Origin: Oscillospiraceae bacterium | GTDB lineage: Bacteria > Bacillota > Clostridia > Oscillospirales > Oscillospiraceae | Direction: 5' to 3' | NCBI GenBank assembly: GCA_017508045.1 | Contig: JAFVZT010000005.1 | Location: 1 to 64,000 of the forward strand | DNA length: 64,000 nt | In this document: one piece after another, positions 35,950 through 42,989 of the stretch | Position numbering within the stretch: position 1 is the stretch's first letter | Layout: each line of letters starts with the position of its first letter | Made by a program: the position numbers and the translations under genes | The notes under the pieces: generated by a model | Told to the model about the DNA's origin: nothing | What the model saw: the letters and a program-made list of their open reading frames with translations, nothing else | The model's database searches: none

Positions 35950-36184
35950 CCACAGCTTCCTGCCTTGTGCGTAGTGTGTCCTTTTGGACCCACATCAATT
36001 ATAAGGGATGTCCGACTTCTCACCCGGATTGCAGACCTCCCGCCTGCGCATCGACGTAGGCGGACGTTGGGAGCAGCTAAGGCTGAGAGCAGCAACCCAC
36101 CTGCCTTTTCGTGCAGGTCATAATTGGATGCATTACGGCTATGGCGGGTATGGGCGCGGAGAGCTTCGGCTCTCCGCGTTTTGC
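35950..36184 (+). ncRNA. ssrS: Probable 6S RNA
   Basis: No credible protein is encoded here. The ends pair over long range: cctgcc (35959-35964) with ggcggg (36143-36148), and cgtagtg (about 35970) with cattacg (about 36130). Inside are a local hairpin tgtcc-TTTT-ggacc near 35977-35990, an apical stem ccgcct...aggcgg near 36047-36064 enclosed by ctccc...gggag, and a cctgc...gcagg hairpin near 36112. A terminal stem with a large interior loop, then a terminator, is the 6S architecture. 6S RNA binds the sigma-A holoenzyme. The assignment rests on structure by eye and should be treated as probable; another structured RNA is possible. Confidence 0.6.
36155..36184 (+). terminator. Terminator of the structured RNA
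   Basis: cgcggagagc (36155-36164) pairs perfectly with gctctccgcg (36169-36178) around a TTCG tetraloop, followed by TTTTGCTT. Confidence 0.9.
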
Positions 36185-36236
36185 TTATAATAATTGTTAA
36201 ATTTTTATGTTTTATGAAGAATAGAAATAATTTCTC

Positions 36237-36265
36237 TTGCAACTTTTTAGAAAATCGTTTATAAT
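36237..36265 (+). promoter_or_regulatory. Sigma-A promoter of the parvulin gene
   Basis: TTGCAA (36237-36242), 17-base spacer, TATAAT (36260-36265). Confidence 0.75.
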
Positions 36266-36328
36266 GCATTCTGACTATGCGTTAGTTTACAGACGCAGCA
36301 CTTAAGACAACGAGAGGAATGTATTAAA

Positions 36329-37990
36329 ATGAGCGCATCCGACAAGAAGAAACTCCGCAAAGAGCAGGAACGTTCTTTCCTGACCGAAAAGCAGAGAAGA
36401 GAGCAGCTTGAAGCCAAAAAGCTTAAAAATTATACAATTGTTTTCATAACCTCTATGGTTTTGGTCGTGTGTATCGCCCTTGGCGTTCTCGGCATCAGAG
36501 CCGTTAATAACAGCGGTGTATTACAGAAGAACACCATCGCTGCCATCATTGACAGCAAGCAGCTCAATTCCGTTGAGCTGAGTTACTATTTTAATGATGC
36601 TGTGAGTGAGTATTACAGCGATATGTACGATCAGTTCTCCAGCTACACCGACACCTATCTTGAGGTTCTGGGCCTGAACACCAAAAAGCCCTTGGATAAG
36701 CAGATTCAGGATGAGAAAACCGGCAAGACCTGGGCAACCTACTTCCTGGAAAAGGCCATTGCGCAGGCCAAGAGCGATTACGCTATGGCAAAGCTTGCCG
36801 CCGCCGATGAGACCTTTGAGCTTCCCGAAGATAAAAAGACTTCTCTTGAAAATATGCGGAACAATCTTGAAGCCTATGCAAAGCTGTATGGTTATAAAAA
36901 CAGTGCCCAGTATTTACGTTCCTTGTACGGCTACGGTGCCGAAGCAGACAGCTACTTGGCATACACCGAACGTGCCGTCATTGCTGAAGCTTACATTGCT
37001 GCACATAAGGATGCCATCACCTACGACGATAAGGCAATTCGTGAATATGAAGAGGATAAGTTTGATAACTACAGCTCCTTCACCTACGTAAGCTGCTATT
37101 TAAGCTATACGGATTTCCGTGAAGGCGGCACAAAGGACGAAAATGGCAATACCACATACACAGAGGAAGAGAACAATGCTGCCCGCGCGGCATTGAAGGC
37201 CGCCGCTGATATTCTTGCTACCGCCACTTCAATCGATGACCTTAAGGCAAAGGTCGAGGCGACAAAGGTTATTGAAGGAAAGACCTTGAGTGTCAATGAG
37301 TCAAAGGCCGTTCTGTACACCGCAATAGATGACGAGCTTGTTAAGTGGCTGTCTGCCAAGGAGCGTAAAGACGGCGATATTACAGCAATTGCCAACGTAT
37401 CCACAACCAAGGACGAGGACGGCAACGAAATCTCCTTAACAAACGGCTACACCGTTGTTATTTTCCAGTCTAAAACAGAAAACAAAAACAAGCTGGGCAA
37501 TGTGCGTCATCTGCTGGTGGCGTTTGAGGGCGGCACCAAGGACGAAAACAATAAAACCGTATACTCTGACGAAGAAAAAGCCACCGCAAAAACCACTGCT
37601 GAAGGCTATCTGAAGACCTGGAAGAAAGGCGACGCCACCGAAGCAACCTTTATCGAGCTGGTAAAGGAACACAGCGATGACACCTCCAAGGAAGAGGGTG
37701 GTCTGTTTGAGAATATTCATCCCGATTCACAGTATGTGGAAAGCTTCCTGAACTGGTCCATCGATCCCAACCGTAAGGTCGGCGATACGGAGATCATTGA
37801 ATCGGAATACGGCTATCACATTATATACTTTGTTAAGCACAGTGATTTGACCTATCGCGATTATATGATTACCAATGAAATGCGTGAAATCGACCAGGAA
37901 GCCTGGCGCAGCGGCATTGTGGAAAAGGTCACCGGCTCTATTGAAGATACTTCCAAAATGGAACTGGGTCTGATCCTTGCCAACGGCTAA
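36329..37990 (+). CDS. Membrane-anchored parvulin-type peptidyl-prolyl isomerase
   Basis: A 553-residue foldase resembling PrsA/SurA. The N-terminus is highly charged (about 1-33), followed by one membrane helix (34-57) without lipobox, so the bulk is outside the cell as a type II anchored protein. A long helical region with SurA_N-like character covers about 65-350. The rotamase (PpiC) domain spans about 385-515, with VRHLLVAFEGG, FIELVKEHSDD, EEGGLFENI and SEYGYHIIYFVK. Such proteins help exported proteins fold. GAGAGGA precedes the ATG. Monocistronic, with its own promoter and terminator. Confidence 0.9.
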   Translation: MSASDKKKLRKEQERSFLTEKQRREQLEAKKLKNYTIVFITSMVLVVCIALGVLGIRAVNNSGVLQKNTIAAIIDSKQLNSVELSYYFNDAVSEYYSDMYDQFSSYTDTYLEVLGLNTKKPLDKQIQDEKTGKTWATYFLEKAIAQAKSDYAMAKLAAADETFELPEDKKTSLENMRNNLEAYAKLYGYKNSAQYLRSLYGYGAEADSYLAYTERAVIAEAYIAAHKDAITYDDKAIREYEEDKFDNYSSFTYVSCYLSYTDFREGGTKDENGNTTYTEEENNAARAALKAAADILATATSIDDLKAKVEATKVIEGKTLSVNESKAVLYTAIDDELVKWLSAKERKDGDITAIANVSTTKDEDGNEISLTNGYTVVIFQSKTENKNKLGNVRHLLVAFEGGTKDENNKTVYSDEEKATAKTTAEGYLKTWKKGDATEATFIELVKEHSDDTSKEEGGLFENIHPDSQYVESFLNWSIDPNRKVGDTEIIESEYGYHIIYFVKHSDLTYRDYMITNEMREIDQEAWRSGIVEKVTGSIEDTSKMELGLILANG

Positions 37991-37996
37991 TACTTT

Positions 37997-38033
37997 ATCC
38001 CCTGCTCAGTTCATTGAGCAGGGGATTTTTTAC
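37997..38033 (+). terminator. Terminator of the parvulin gene
   Basis: atcccctgctca (37997-38008) pairs with tgagcaggggat (38015-38026), followed by TTTTTT. Confidence 0.9.
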
Positions 38034-38041
38034 ATATGTAT

Positions 38042-38084
38042 AAAACCACCTCCTGTGGAAAAAATTCCAACAGGAGGTGGTTTT
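38042..38084 (+). promoter_or_regulatory. Perfect hairpin burying the TauE ribosome-binding site
   Basis: aaaaccacctcctgt (38042-38056) is the exact reverse complement of acaggaggtggtttt (38070-38084); ggaa/ttcc inside extends the stem. The right arm contains the AGGAGG ribosome-binding site and ends 1 base before the ATG at 38086. In RNA this would block translation initiation, or act as a terminator since it ends in a T-run. Confidence 0.75.
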
Positions 38085-38085
38085 T

Positions 38086-38445
38086 ATGGGTAAAATTAAA
38101 AATCTCGGACTTGTGGTTTCCGGAATTTGCGCCGGCGCAATAAACGGATTATTTGGTGCAGGAGGCGGTATGGTTCTTATTCCTTTGCTGACATATTTGA
38201 CCGACCTGGATGAAAATGATATTTTTCCGGCATCCGTTTGCATTATTGCGCCGCTGTGTGTTGTTTCATTTGCGCTTACCGTTAAAGGAAATACCGTTGC
38301 GTGGCATATTGCCCTGCCGTATCTGCTGGCCAGTTCTGTCGGCGGGATTTTAGCCGGTATGTTTGGAAGAAAAATTCCCACAATCTGGCTGCATAGAATT
38401 CTCGGTATTCTTATTCTTTGGGGTGGGGTGAGATATTTATGCTAG
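38086..38445 (+). CDS. TauE/SafE family half-size membrane protein, first of pair
   Basis: A 119-residue membrane protein with about four hydrophobic helices. It matches one half of a TauE/SafE (PF01925) transporter: LFGAGGGMVLIPLLTYL with the glycine-rich motif in the N-terminal part and LASSVGGILAGMFGRKIP further on. Full TauE proteins have about 250 residues made of two inverted halves; this gene and the next together supply that. Its AGGAGG site lies in a perfect hairpin. The frame is also open to a GTG at 38077, which lacks support. Family members move sulfite, sulfonates or other anions; the substrate is unknown here. Confidence 0.85.
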   Translation: MGKIKNLGLVVSGICAGAINGLFGAGGGMVLIPLLTYLTDLDENDIFPASVCIIAPLCVVSFALTVKGNTVAWHIALPYLLASSVGGILAGMFGRKIPTIWLHRILGILILWGGVRYLC

Positions 38446-38813
38446 ATACTTTGCCTGTTGCCCTTTTCGCAGGAATTGTATTGGGCTTTCTGTCCGGAAT
38501 CGGTGTTGGAGGCGGAAGCCTCTTGATGCTTTGGCTCACACTGGTGCTGGAAATGAAACATAGTGATGCCAGAATTATTAATCTGCTGTTTTTCATTCCC
38601 ACAGCGGTTATTTCCTCTGTATTTCGCTGGAAGCAGAAGGCTTTGGACATGAAAAAAATACTTCCGGCAATTATCTGCGGCTGTATCAGCGCCGCTATAT
38701 TTTCTATAATCAGCAAGCAAACCGATATCTCACTTCTAAAAAAACTATTCGGAATACTACTGCTGATAATCGGCATAAAGGAATTGCTTTACCGTCCCCG
38801 AAAAGCCAAGTAG
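38439..38813 (+). CDS. TauE/SafE family half-size membrane protein, second of pair
   Basis: A 124-residue protein with four hydrophobic helices and the same family motif, SGIGVGGGSLLMLWLTL, so it matches the other half of a TauE/SafE transporter. The ATG overlaps the stop of the first half-gene (ATGCTAG), with GGGTGGGGTGAG upstream, so the two are translated together and probably form a heterodimeric pore. The 3' end overlaps the 3' end of ruvX on the opposite strand by 25 bases, leaving no room for a separate terminator. Confidence 0.85.
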   Translation: MLDTLPVALFAGIVLGFLSGIGVGGGSLLMLWLTLVLEMKHSDARIINLLFFIPTAVISSVFRWKQKALDMKKILPAIICGCISAAIFSIISKQTDISLLKKLFGILLLIIGIKELLYRPRKAK

Positions 38814-39202
38814 CCCTCTAATATTAAAGATGCTGCAACTGCATCTACCGTATTTTTACGCTTTTTCCCGTGATAATTATGTTCAGACAAAATGTTGTGG
38901 GCTTCAACCGTAGTCCTTCTTTCATCCCACAGCTTCACAGGAAGGCCGATCTCTTCCTCTATTCGATTTGCAAGGCTCCGGCATAACTCCGCACGAACAC
39001 CCTCGGAGCCGTCCATATTTCGGGGCAGACCTACAACAATCTCCCCCACCTGATTTTCCTTTGCAAGCCGGACAATTTCCGCTACCGTTTTATCCGTATT
39101 TCGGCTGTGAAGCACTGTAGTCGTTCCCACAATGGAACATAGTAAATCCGATATGGCAACGCCCGTTCTGGCATCGCCGTAATCAACACCCATAACTCTC
39201 AT
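38789..39202 (-). CDS. ruvX: Putative pre-16S rRNA nuclease / RuvX (YqgF)
   Basis: About 137 residues with the RNase H-like fold of YqgF. The catalytic Asp lies in VMGVDYGDARTGVAISD, further acidic and basic residues in VVGLPRNMDGSEG, LWDERRTTVEAHNIL and DAVAASLILEGYL. YqgF-type proteins process the 5' end of 16S rRNA precursor or act on Holliday junctions. AAGGAG stands 12 bases before the ATG at 39202, a long spacing; an ATG at 39193 is the alternative. It is divergent from the ribosomal protein cluster. Confidence 0.92.
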   Translation of the reverse strand: MRVMGVDYGDARTGVAISDLLCSIVGTTTVLHSRNTDKTVAEIVRLAKENQVGEIVVGLPRNMDGSEGVRAELCRSLANRIEEEIGLPVKLWDERRTTVEAHNILSEHNYHGKKRKNTVDAVAASLILEGYLAFRGR

Positions 39203-39238
39203 AATCGCTTTTCGCTCCTTTTGTGATCCGTTTACCAT

Positions 39239-39267
39239 ATTATAATATAATTAGTGTAAAAATGGAA
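39239..39267 (-). promoter_or_regulatory. Possible promoter of ruvX
   Basis: Minus strand TTCCAT (39262-39267), 17-base spacer, TATAAT (39239-39244). The -10 is consensus and the -35 moderate. Confidence 0.5.
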
Positions 39268-39277
39268 GAAAAAGTTG

Positions 39278-39306
39278 TTGACGAAACGATTTTACTGTGT
39301 TAGAAT
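39278..39306 (+). promoter_or_regulatory. Sigma-A promoter of rpmG-secE-nusG
   Basis: TTGACG (39278-39283), 17-base spacer, TAGAAT (39301-39306). A leader of about 125 nt follows. Confidence 0.75.
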
Positions 39307-39312
39307 GTATCT

Positions 39313-39436
39313 ACCTGTGAAAAAGGGCTTTTTTTGTGCGCCTTTTTCAGCCTCGTAGCGGCAATTGTAGTTGGCCGCTTTCTAAATTTTTACTAGCCGG
39401 GGTGATACAGGGAGGCAAATTTAAGGAGGTGCCGTT
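39313..39436 (+). promoter_or_regulatory. Structured 5' leader of rpmG
   Basis: Two stems are visible: tgaaaaagg (39318-39326) with cctttttca (39341-39349), and agcggc (39357-39362) with gccgct (39374-39379). The second is followed by a T-containing stretch but not a clean terminator. The match to a named leader family is not recognised. Confidence 0.45.
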
Positions 39437-39586
39437 ATGCGCGTTAAAGTCACTTTGAGATGCTCCGAGTGCAAGCAAAGAAACTACAATTCTATGAAAA
39501 ACAAGAAAAATGATCCCGATCGTCTCGAAATGAAGAAGTATTGCAGATTCTGCAAGAAACACACTGTCCACAACGAGACAAAGTAA
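39437..39586 (+). CDS. rpmG: 50S ribosomal protein L33
   Basis: A 49-residue protein beginning [17 protein letters not shown]. Four cysteines in two CxxC pairs (CSEC and CRFC) mark the zinc-binding form. The C-terminal [17 protein letters not shown] is classic L33. AAGGAGG lies 7 bases before the ATG. It is first in the rpmG-secE-nusG unit, a standard bacterial arrangement. Confidence 0.97.
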   Translation: MRVKVTLRCSECKQRNYNSMKNKKNDPDRLEMKKYCRFCKKHTVHNETK

Positions 39587-39597
39587 GGAGGTTCCAC

Positions 39598-39840
39598 ATG
39601 GCAGAAGCTAAAAAAGCAAACTGGTTCGCAAGAGCCTGGGGCGGCATCTGCAAATACTTCCGTGAGCTCCGCAGTGAGTTAAAGAAGGTTGTGTGGCCTA
39701 CCCCACAGCAGGTGTTGAAGAACACTTTGATTGTTCTTGTATGTGTTCTCGTTGTTGGCGTTTTTATCTGGCTGTTCGACTTCGTGGCTCGTGTCGGCGT
39801 AGATACGCTGATTAATTTCTTCAACGGGCTCTTCATTTAA
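39598..39840 (+). CDS. secE: Preprotein translocase subunit SecE
   Basis: SecE clamps SecY in the Sec translocon. It has 80 residues, the short Gram-positive form with a single membrane helix (about 45-68). The conserved amphipathic segment reads YFRELRSELKKVVWPTPQQV. AAGGAGG precedes the ATG at 39598 and overlaps the rpmG stop region. The open frame runs back to 39541 through rpmG out of frame, which is not coding. Confidence 0.96.
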   Translation: MAEAKKANWFARAWGGICKYFRELRSELKKVVWPTPQQVLKNTLIVLVCVLVVGVFIWLFDFVARVGVDTLINFFNGLFI

Positions 39841-39853
39841 AGGGAGACAAACT

Positions 39854-40384
39854 ATGTCAGAAGCAGCAAAGTGGTATGTTGTCCATACCTATTCGGCATA
39901 TGAAAACACAGTAAAGGCCACCATTGAAAAGACTGTTCAAAGCCGTGGCTTGCAAGAGCAAATCCTTGCCGTTTCCATCCCCATGGAAACAGTTACCGAA
40001 ATCACCGATTCCGGCGTAAGTAAAACCTACGAACGCAAACTCTATCCCGGGTATGTCTTCGTAAAAATGGTCTACAGCGATAACACCTGGCATGCTATCA
40101 GAAGTATCCGCGGTGTTTCCGGTTTCGTTGGTACATCCGGAAATGACCCAATTCCTTTGACCGATGATGAAATCTATGAGATGGGCGTAGAGAAGCGCGA
40201 AATTGTTGTCAACTACAACGTTGGCGATACTGTCCGCATCCTCGACGGTCCCTTCAGTTCCTTCACCGGTGTTGTAGAGGAAATTGACGTCGAAAAGAAT
40301 AGCGTCAGTGTGGTTGTTACCATGTTTGGACGCGAGACTTCCGTCGAGTTTGAGCTTGACCAAATTGAAGTCACAAACCCATAA
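39854..40384 (+). CDS. nusG: Transcription termination/antitermination protein NusG
   Basis: NusG binds the RNA polymerase clamp and links transcription with Rho or translation. 176 residues. The NGN domain starts WYVVHTYSAYENTVKATIE and contains KLYPGYVFVKM; the KOW domain includes GDTVRILDGPFSSFTGVVEEID. AGGGAG precedes the ATG, 13 bases after secE. Confidence 0.97.
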   Translation: MSEAAKWYVVHTYSAYENTVKATIEKTVQSRGLQEQILAVSIPMETVTEITDSGVSKTYERKLYPGYVFVKMVYSDNTWHAIRSIRGVSGFVGTSGNDPIPLTDDEIYEMGVEKREIVVNYNVGDTVRILDGPFSSFTGVVEEIDVEKNSVSVVVTMFGRETSVEFELDQIEVTNP

Positions 40385-40392
40385 ACGCATCA

Positions 40393-40463
40393 ACCGGTTT
40401 TCCGGTCGAAACGGTGGGAGGGGCTGATACCCCGCAAGAAATGCGCAAGACGCATATTACCAC
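40393..40463 (+). promoter_or_regulatory. Putative L1-binding mRNA element upstream of rplK
   Basis: GGTGGGAGG (40413-40421) and ATTACCAC (40456-40463) bracket a stem-loop. This pair copies the L1 stalk of 23S rRNA (GGUGGGAGG and AAAUACCAC), the binding site of ribosomal protein L1. A small hairpin accgg-TTTT-ccggt precedes it (about 40393-40406). Such a site would let excess L1 repress its own operon. Confidence 0.65.
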
Positions 40464-40486
40464 ATTTTATTCAGGAGGTGCTTATT

Positions 40487-40912
40487 ATGGCACAGAAAGT
40501 CACTGGTATTATCAAACTTCAGATTAACGCCGCTAAGGCAACCGCTTCCCCCCCTGTTGGCCCCGCTTTGGGTCAGCACGGTGTTAACATCGCTGCATTC
40601 ATAAAGGAATTCAACGATCGCACCAAGAATATGGAAGGCTATAAGATCCCCGTTGTTATCACTGTTTACGCCGATCGTAGCTTCACCTTTATCACCAAGA
40701 CCCCTCCGACCCCCCTGCTGATTACAAAGGCATTGGGCTTGGCTAAGGGCTCCGGTGTTCCCAACAAAAACAAGGTTGGTCAAATTACCCGCGCTCAGGT
40801 AACTGAGATTGCAAAAACCAAAATGCCCGATATGAATGTCAATTCTCTCGAGGCTGCTGAGCGCCAGGTCGCCGGTACTTGCCGTTCCATGGGCGTCGTC
40901 GTTGTCGACTAA
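40487..40912 (+). CDS. rplK: 50S ribosomal protein L11
   Basis: 141 residues. The N-terminal domain starts [15 protein letters not shown] and includes [14 protein letters not shown]; the rRNA-binding C-terminal domain includes [15 protein letters not shown] and [21 protein letters not shown] lies before the ATG at 40487; the in-frame codons upstream are not supported. It forms part of the GTPase-associated center. Confidence 0.98.
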   Translation: MAQKVTGIIKLQINAAKATASPPVGPALGQHGVNIAAFIKEFNDRTKNMEGYKIPVVITVYADRSFTFITKTPPTPLLITKALGLAKGSGVPNKNKVGQITRAQVTEIAKTKMPDMNVNSLEAAERQVAGTCRSMGVVVVD

Positions 40913-40922
40913 TTACTTTTCT

Positions 40923-40968
40923 GTCCGGGTCAACCCGGAAATGTGGGAGGATTTTTCCGCATCACCAC
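40923..40968 (+). promoter_or_regulatory. Second putative L1-binding mRNA element, before rplA
   Basis: A short hairpin (tccggg/cccgga, 40924-40938) is followed by GTGGGAGG (40943-40950) and TCACCAC (40962-40968). The same L1-stalk-like pair is found upstream of rplK, in a shorter form here. It ends just before the ribosome-binding site of rplA. Confidence 0.6.
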
Positions 40969-40987
40969 TTTAAGGAGGATATAATAA

Positions 40988-41680
40988 GTGTTTAGAGGTA
41001 AAAAATATCAAGAGAGCGCCAAATTGATTGATCGCTCTGTACAGTATGATCCCGCAGAAGCCCTGGATCTGGTTGTGAAGGGTGCTTCCGCTAAGTTTGA
41101 CGAAACTGTTGAACTGCACATTAAGTTGGGCGTTGACTCCCGTCACGCTGACCAGCAGGTTCGTGGTGCAGTTGTTCTGCCCAACGGTACTGGTAAAACC
41201 CGCCGCGTGTTGGTTTTCGCTAAGGACGCTAAGGTTGAGGAAGCTCAAGCTGCCGGTGCCGACTATGTAGGCGGCATGGAATTGGTTGAGAAGATCACCA
41301 AGGAAAACTGGTTTGAGTTCGACGTTGTTGTTGCTTCCCCCGATATGATGGGTCTGGTTGGCCGTCTGGGTAAGGTTCTGGGCCCCAAGGGCTTGATGCC
41401 CTCTCCCAAGGCCGGTACCGTTACTCCCAATGTCGGCGCAGCTGTTCAGGAAATCAAGGCCGGTAAGGTTGAGTATCGTCTGGACAAAACCAACATCATT
41501 CACTGCCCCATCGGCAAGGTTTCCTTCGGCACTGAAAAGCTGACCGAGAATATGGATACCCTGATGCAGGCTGTTGTAAAAGCTAAGCCCGCCGCAGCTA
41601 AGGGTCAGTATATTAAGTCCTGCGTGGTTGTTTCCACCATGGGCCCCGGTGTTAAGGTCAACACCACCAAATATGCTTAA
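40988..41680 (+). CDS. rplA: 50S ribosomal protein L1
   Basis: 230 residues, starting with GTG after AAGGAGG. Typical L1 segments are [39 protein letters not shown] and the C-terminal [19 protein letters not shown]1 is a repressor of its own operon in many bacteria, and both upstream spacers here carry a possible L1 target. Confidence 0.98.
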   Translation: MFRGKKYQESAKLIDRSVQYDPAEALDLVVKGASAKFDETVELHIKLGVDSRHADQQVRGAVVLPNGTGKTRRVLVFAKDAKVEEAQAAGADYVGGMELVEKITKENWFEFDVVVASPDMMGLVGRLGKVLGPKGLMPSPKAGTVTPNVGAAVQEIKAGKVEYRLDKTNIIHCPIGKVSFGTEKLTENMDTLMQAVVKAKPAAAKGQYIKSCVVVSTMGPGVKVNTTKYA

Positions 41681-41689
41681 TTAGATTTA

Positions 41690-41722
41690 ATCGCCACTGA
41701 GAAAAATTCCTCAGTGGCGATT
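41690..41722 (+). terminator. Probable terminator after rplA
   Basis: atcgccactgag pairs with ctcagtggcgat around an AAAAATTC-type loop about ten bases after the rplA stop, followed by tgtctgtt. The T-run is short, so termination may be partial. Confidence 0.6.
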
Positions 41723-41756
41723 GTCTGTTAAATTAAGTATTTTTTGTAAAAAATAC

Positions 41757-41785
41757 TTGACTTTATAAAAGTAATCTGCTATCAT
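41757..41785 (+). promoter_or_regulatory. Sigma-A promoter of rplJ-rplL
   Basis: TTGACT (41757-41762), 17-base spacer, TATCAT (41780-41785). It gives the L10/L12 genes their own transcript. Confidence 0.75.
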
Positions 41786-41792
41786 ATCAAAG

Positions 41793-41900
41793 TTGCCAAA
41801 GACAGCAGGTGGATGTATCCGTAAATCCTGCCGAGGTGCGCTTAAAGAGTTTTTATGCGTGTCTTCCTGTCTGTTGGCAGGAAGACATTTTTATTCGGAG
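41793..41900 (+). promoter_or_regulatory. L10 leader (autoregulatory mRNA element)
   Basis: The leader has the order seen in the L10 leader family: gccaaagacagcaggtgg near 41794, then atcctgccgaggtgcg near 41825, where agcagg pairs with cctgcc. A strong 3' hairpin (gtcttcctgtc with gcaggaagac, 41861-41886) with a following T-run can act as an attenuator. In this family the L10(L12)4 complex binds the leader and turns down its own synthesis. Confidence 0.8.
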
Positions 41901-41909
41901 GTGAAACAC

Positions 41910-42488
41910 ATGCCCAACGCAAAGGTTCTTGAGAGCAAGAAGGCTGCCGTTGAAGCTTTGTCCAGCAAGATTAAGGAAGCTACTTCCATCGTCTTTGTTG
42001 ACTATAGAGGCATTAACGTCGCTCAGGACACCGACCTGCGTAAGCAGTTCCGCGAAGCTGGTGTTGAATACACTGTTGTTAAGAACACTCTGACCCGGTT
42101 CGCAGCCAAAGAAAACGGCTACGATTTCGACGAAGTTCTTAACGGCACTACCGCAATGGCCAGCACTACCGGCGATCCCATCGCCCCTGCCCGCATCGTA
42201 TGCGAATTTGCCAAGAAGAACAAGCTCGCCATGAGCATCAAGGGTGGCGTTGTCGAAGGAAGCGTTCTGTCTGCACAGCAGCTCAACGGCTTTGGCGAAC
42301 TGCCCAGCAAGAATGCCCTGGTCGCTTCTGTCCTTGGTACCTTCCTGGCACCTATCTCCAGCCTTGCTTTTGTTCTGGATCAGATCCGTATCCAGAAGGA
42401 AGAAGGCGGCGCTGCTCCCGCACCCGCTGTAGAAGAGGCTCCCGCCGCTGAAGCAGCAGAAGCTCCTGCAGAAAACGCAGAAGCCTAA
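41910..42488 (+). CDS. rplJ: 50S ribosomal protein L10
   Basis: 192 residues. It starts MPNAKVLESKKAAVEAL and includes FVDYRGINVAQDTDLRK and VVKNTLTRFAA, as in L10. The C-terminus carries an Ala/Glu/Pro-rich tail of about 30 residues after the usual L12-binding helix. CGGAGG lies before the ATG at 41910; upstream in-frame codons belong to the leader. L10 anchors the L7/L12 stalk. Confidence 0.97.
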   Translation: MPNAKVLESKKAAVEALSSKIKEATSIVFVDYRGINVAQDTDLRKQFREAGVEYTVVKNTLTRFAAKENGYDFDEVLNGTTAMASTTGDPIAPARIVCEFAKKNKLAMSIKGGVVEGSVLSAQQLNGFGELPSKNALVASVLGTFLAPISSLAFVLDQIRIQKEEGGAAPAPAVEEAPAAEAAEAPAENAEA

Positions 42489-42539
42489 TTAACAAAAACA
42501 AATCACATTACAAACATTTATATTTAGGAGGAATTTACA

Positions 42540-42911
42540 ATGGCTAGTGAAAAAGTCACTGCTCTCGTTGAGGAAGTAAAGGGTCTGACCGTTCTGGAGC
42601 TGTCCGAGCTGGTTCACACTCTGGAGGAAGTTTTCGGTGTTTCCGCCGCTGCTGCCGCTGTTGCTGCACCTGCTGCTGCTGCTGAGGTTGTAGAGGAGAA
42701 GACTGAGTTTGACGTTATCCTGAAGGAAGCCGGCGCTTCCAAGCTGAACGTCATCAAGGTTGTTCGTGCTGCTACCGGTCTGGGCCTGAAGGACGCTAAG
42801 GATCTGGTTGATAACTGCCCCAAGACCTTGAAGGAAGCTATCTCCAAGGAAGATGCAGAGAAGCTGGTTGCCGAGCTGAAGGAAGCTGGCGCAGTTGCAG
42901 AGATGAAGTAA
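42540..42911 (+). CDS. rplL: 50S ribosomal protein L7/L12
   Basis: 123 residues. The N-terminal dimerisation region, an Ala-rich hinge (about 36-50) and the C-terminal domain [36 protein letters not shown] are standard. AGGAGG precedes the ATG. In most bacteria rpoB and rpoC follow; here a terminator and unrelated genes follow. Confidence 0.98.
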   Translation: MASEKVTALVEEVKGLTVLELSELVHTLEEVFGVSAAAAAVAAPAAAAEVVEEKTEFDVILKEAGASKLNVIKVVRAATGLGLKDAKDLVDNCPKTLKEAISKEDAEKLVAELKEAGAVAEMK

Positions 42912-42930
42912 TCTCATTTCTTACACACAG

Positions 42931-42958
42931 AAACAGCCGCCAGCTATGGCGGCTGTTT
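42931..42958 (+). terminator. Terminator of rplJ-rplL
   Basis: aaacagccgcca (42931-42942) pairs perfectly with tggcggctgttt (42947-42958) around GCTA, followed by gccttt. Confidence 0.85.
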
Positions 42959-42989
42959 GCCTTTATATCCCTCAGGCTAGGAGGTGCCT

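Noticed and set aside
35946..36269. Short open frames on both strands in the structured RNA region
   Set aside because: No ribosome-binding sites, and the sequence is better explained by paired RNA arms and a terminator.
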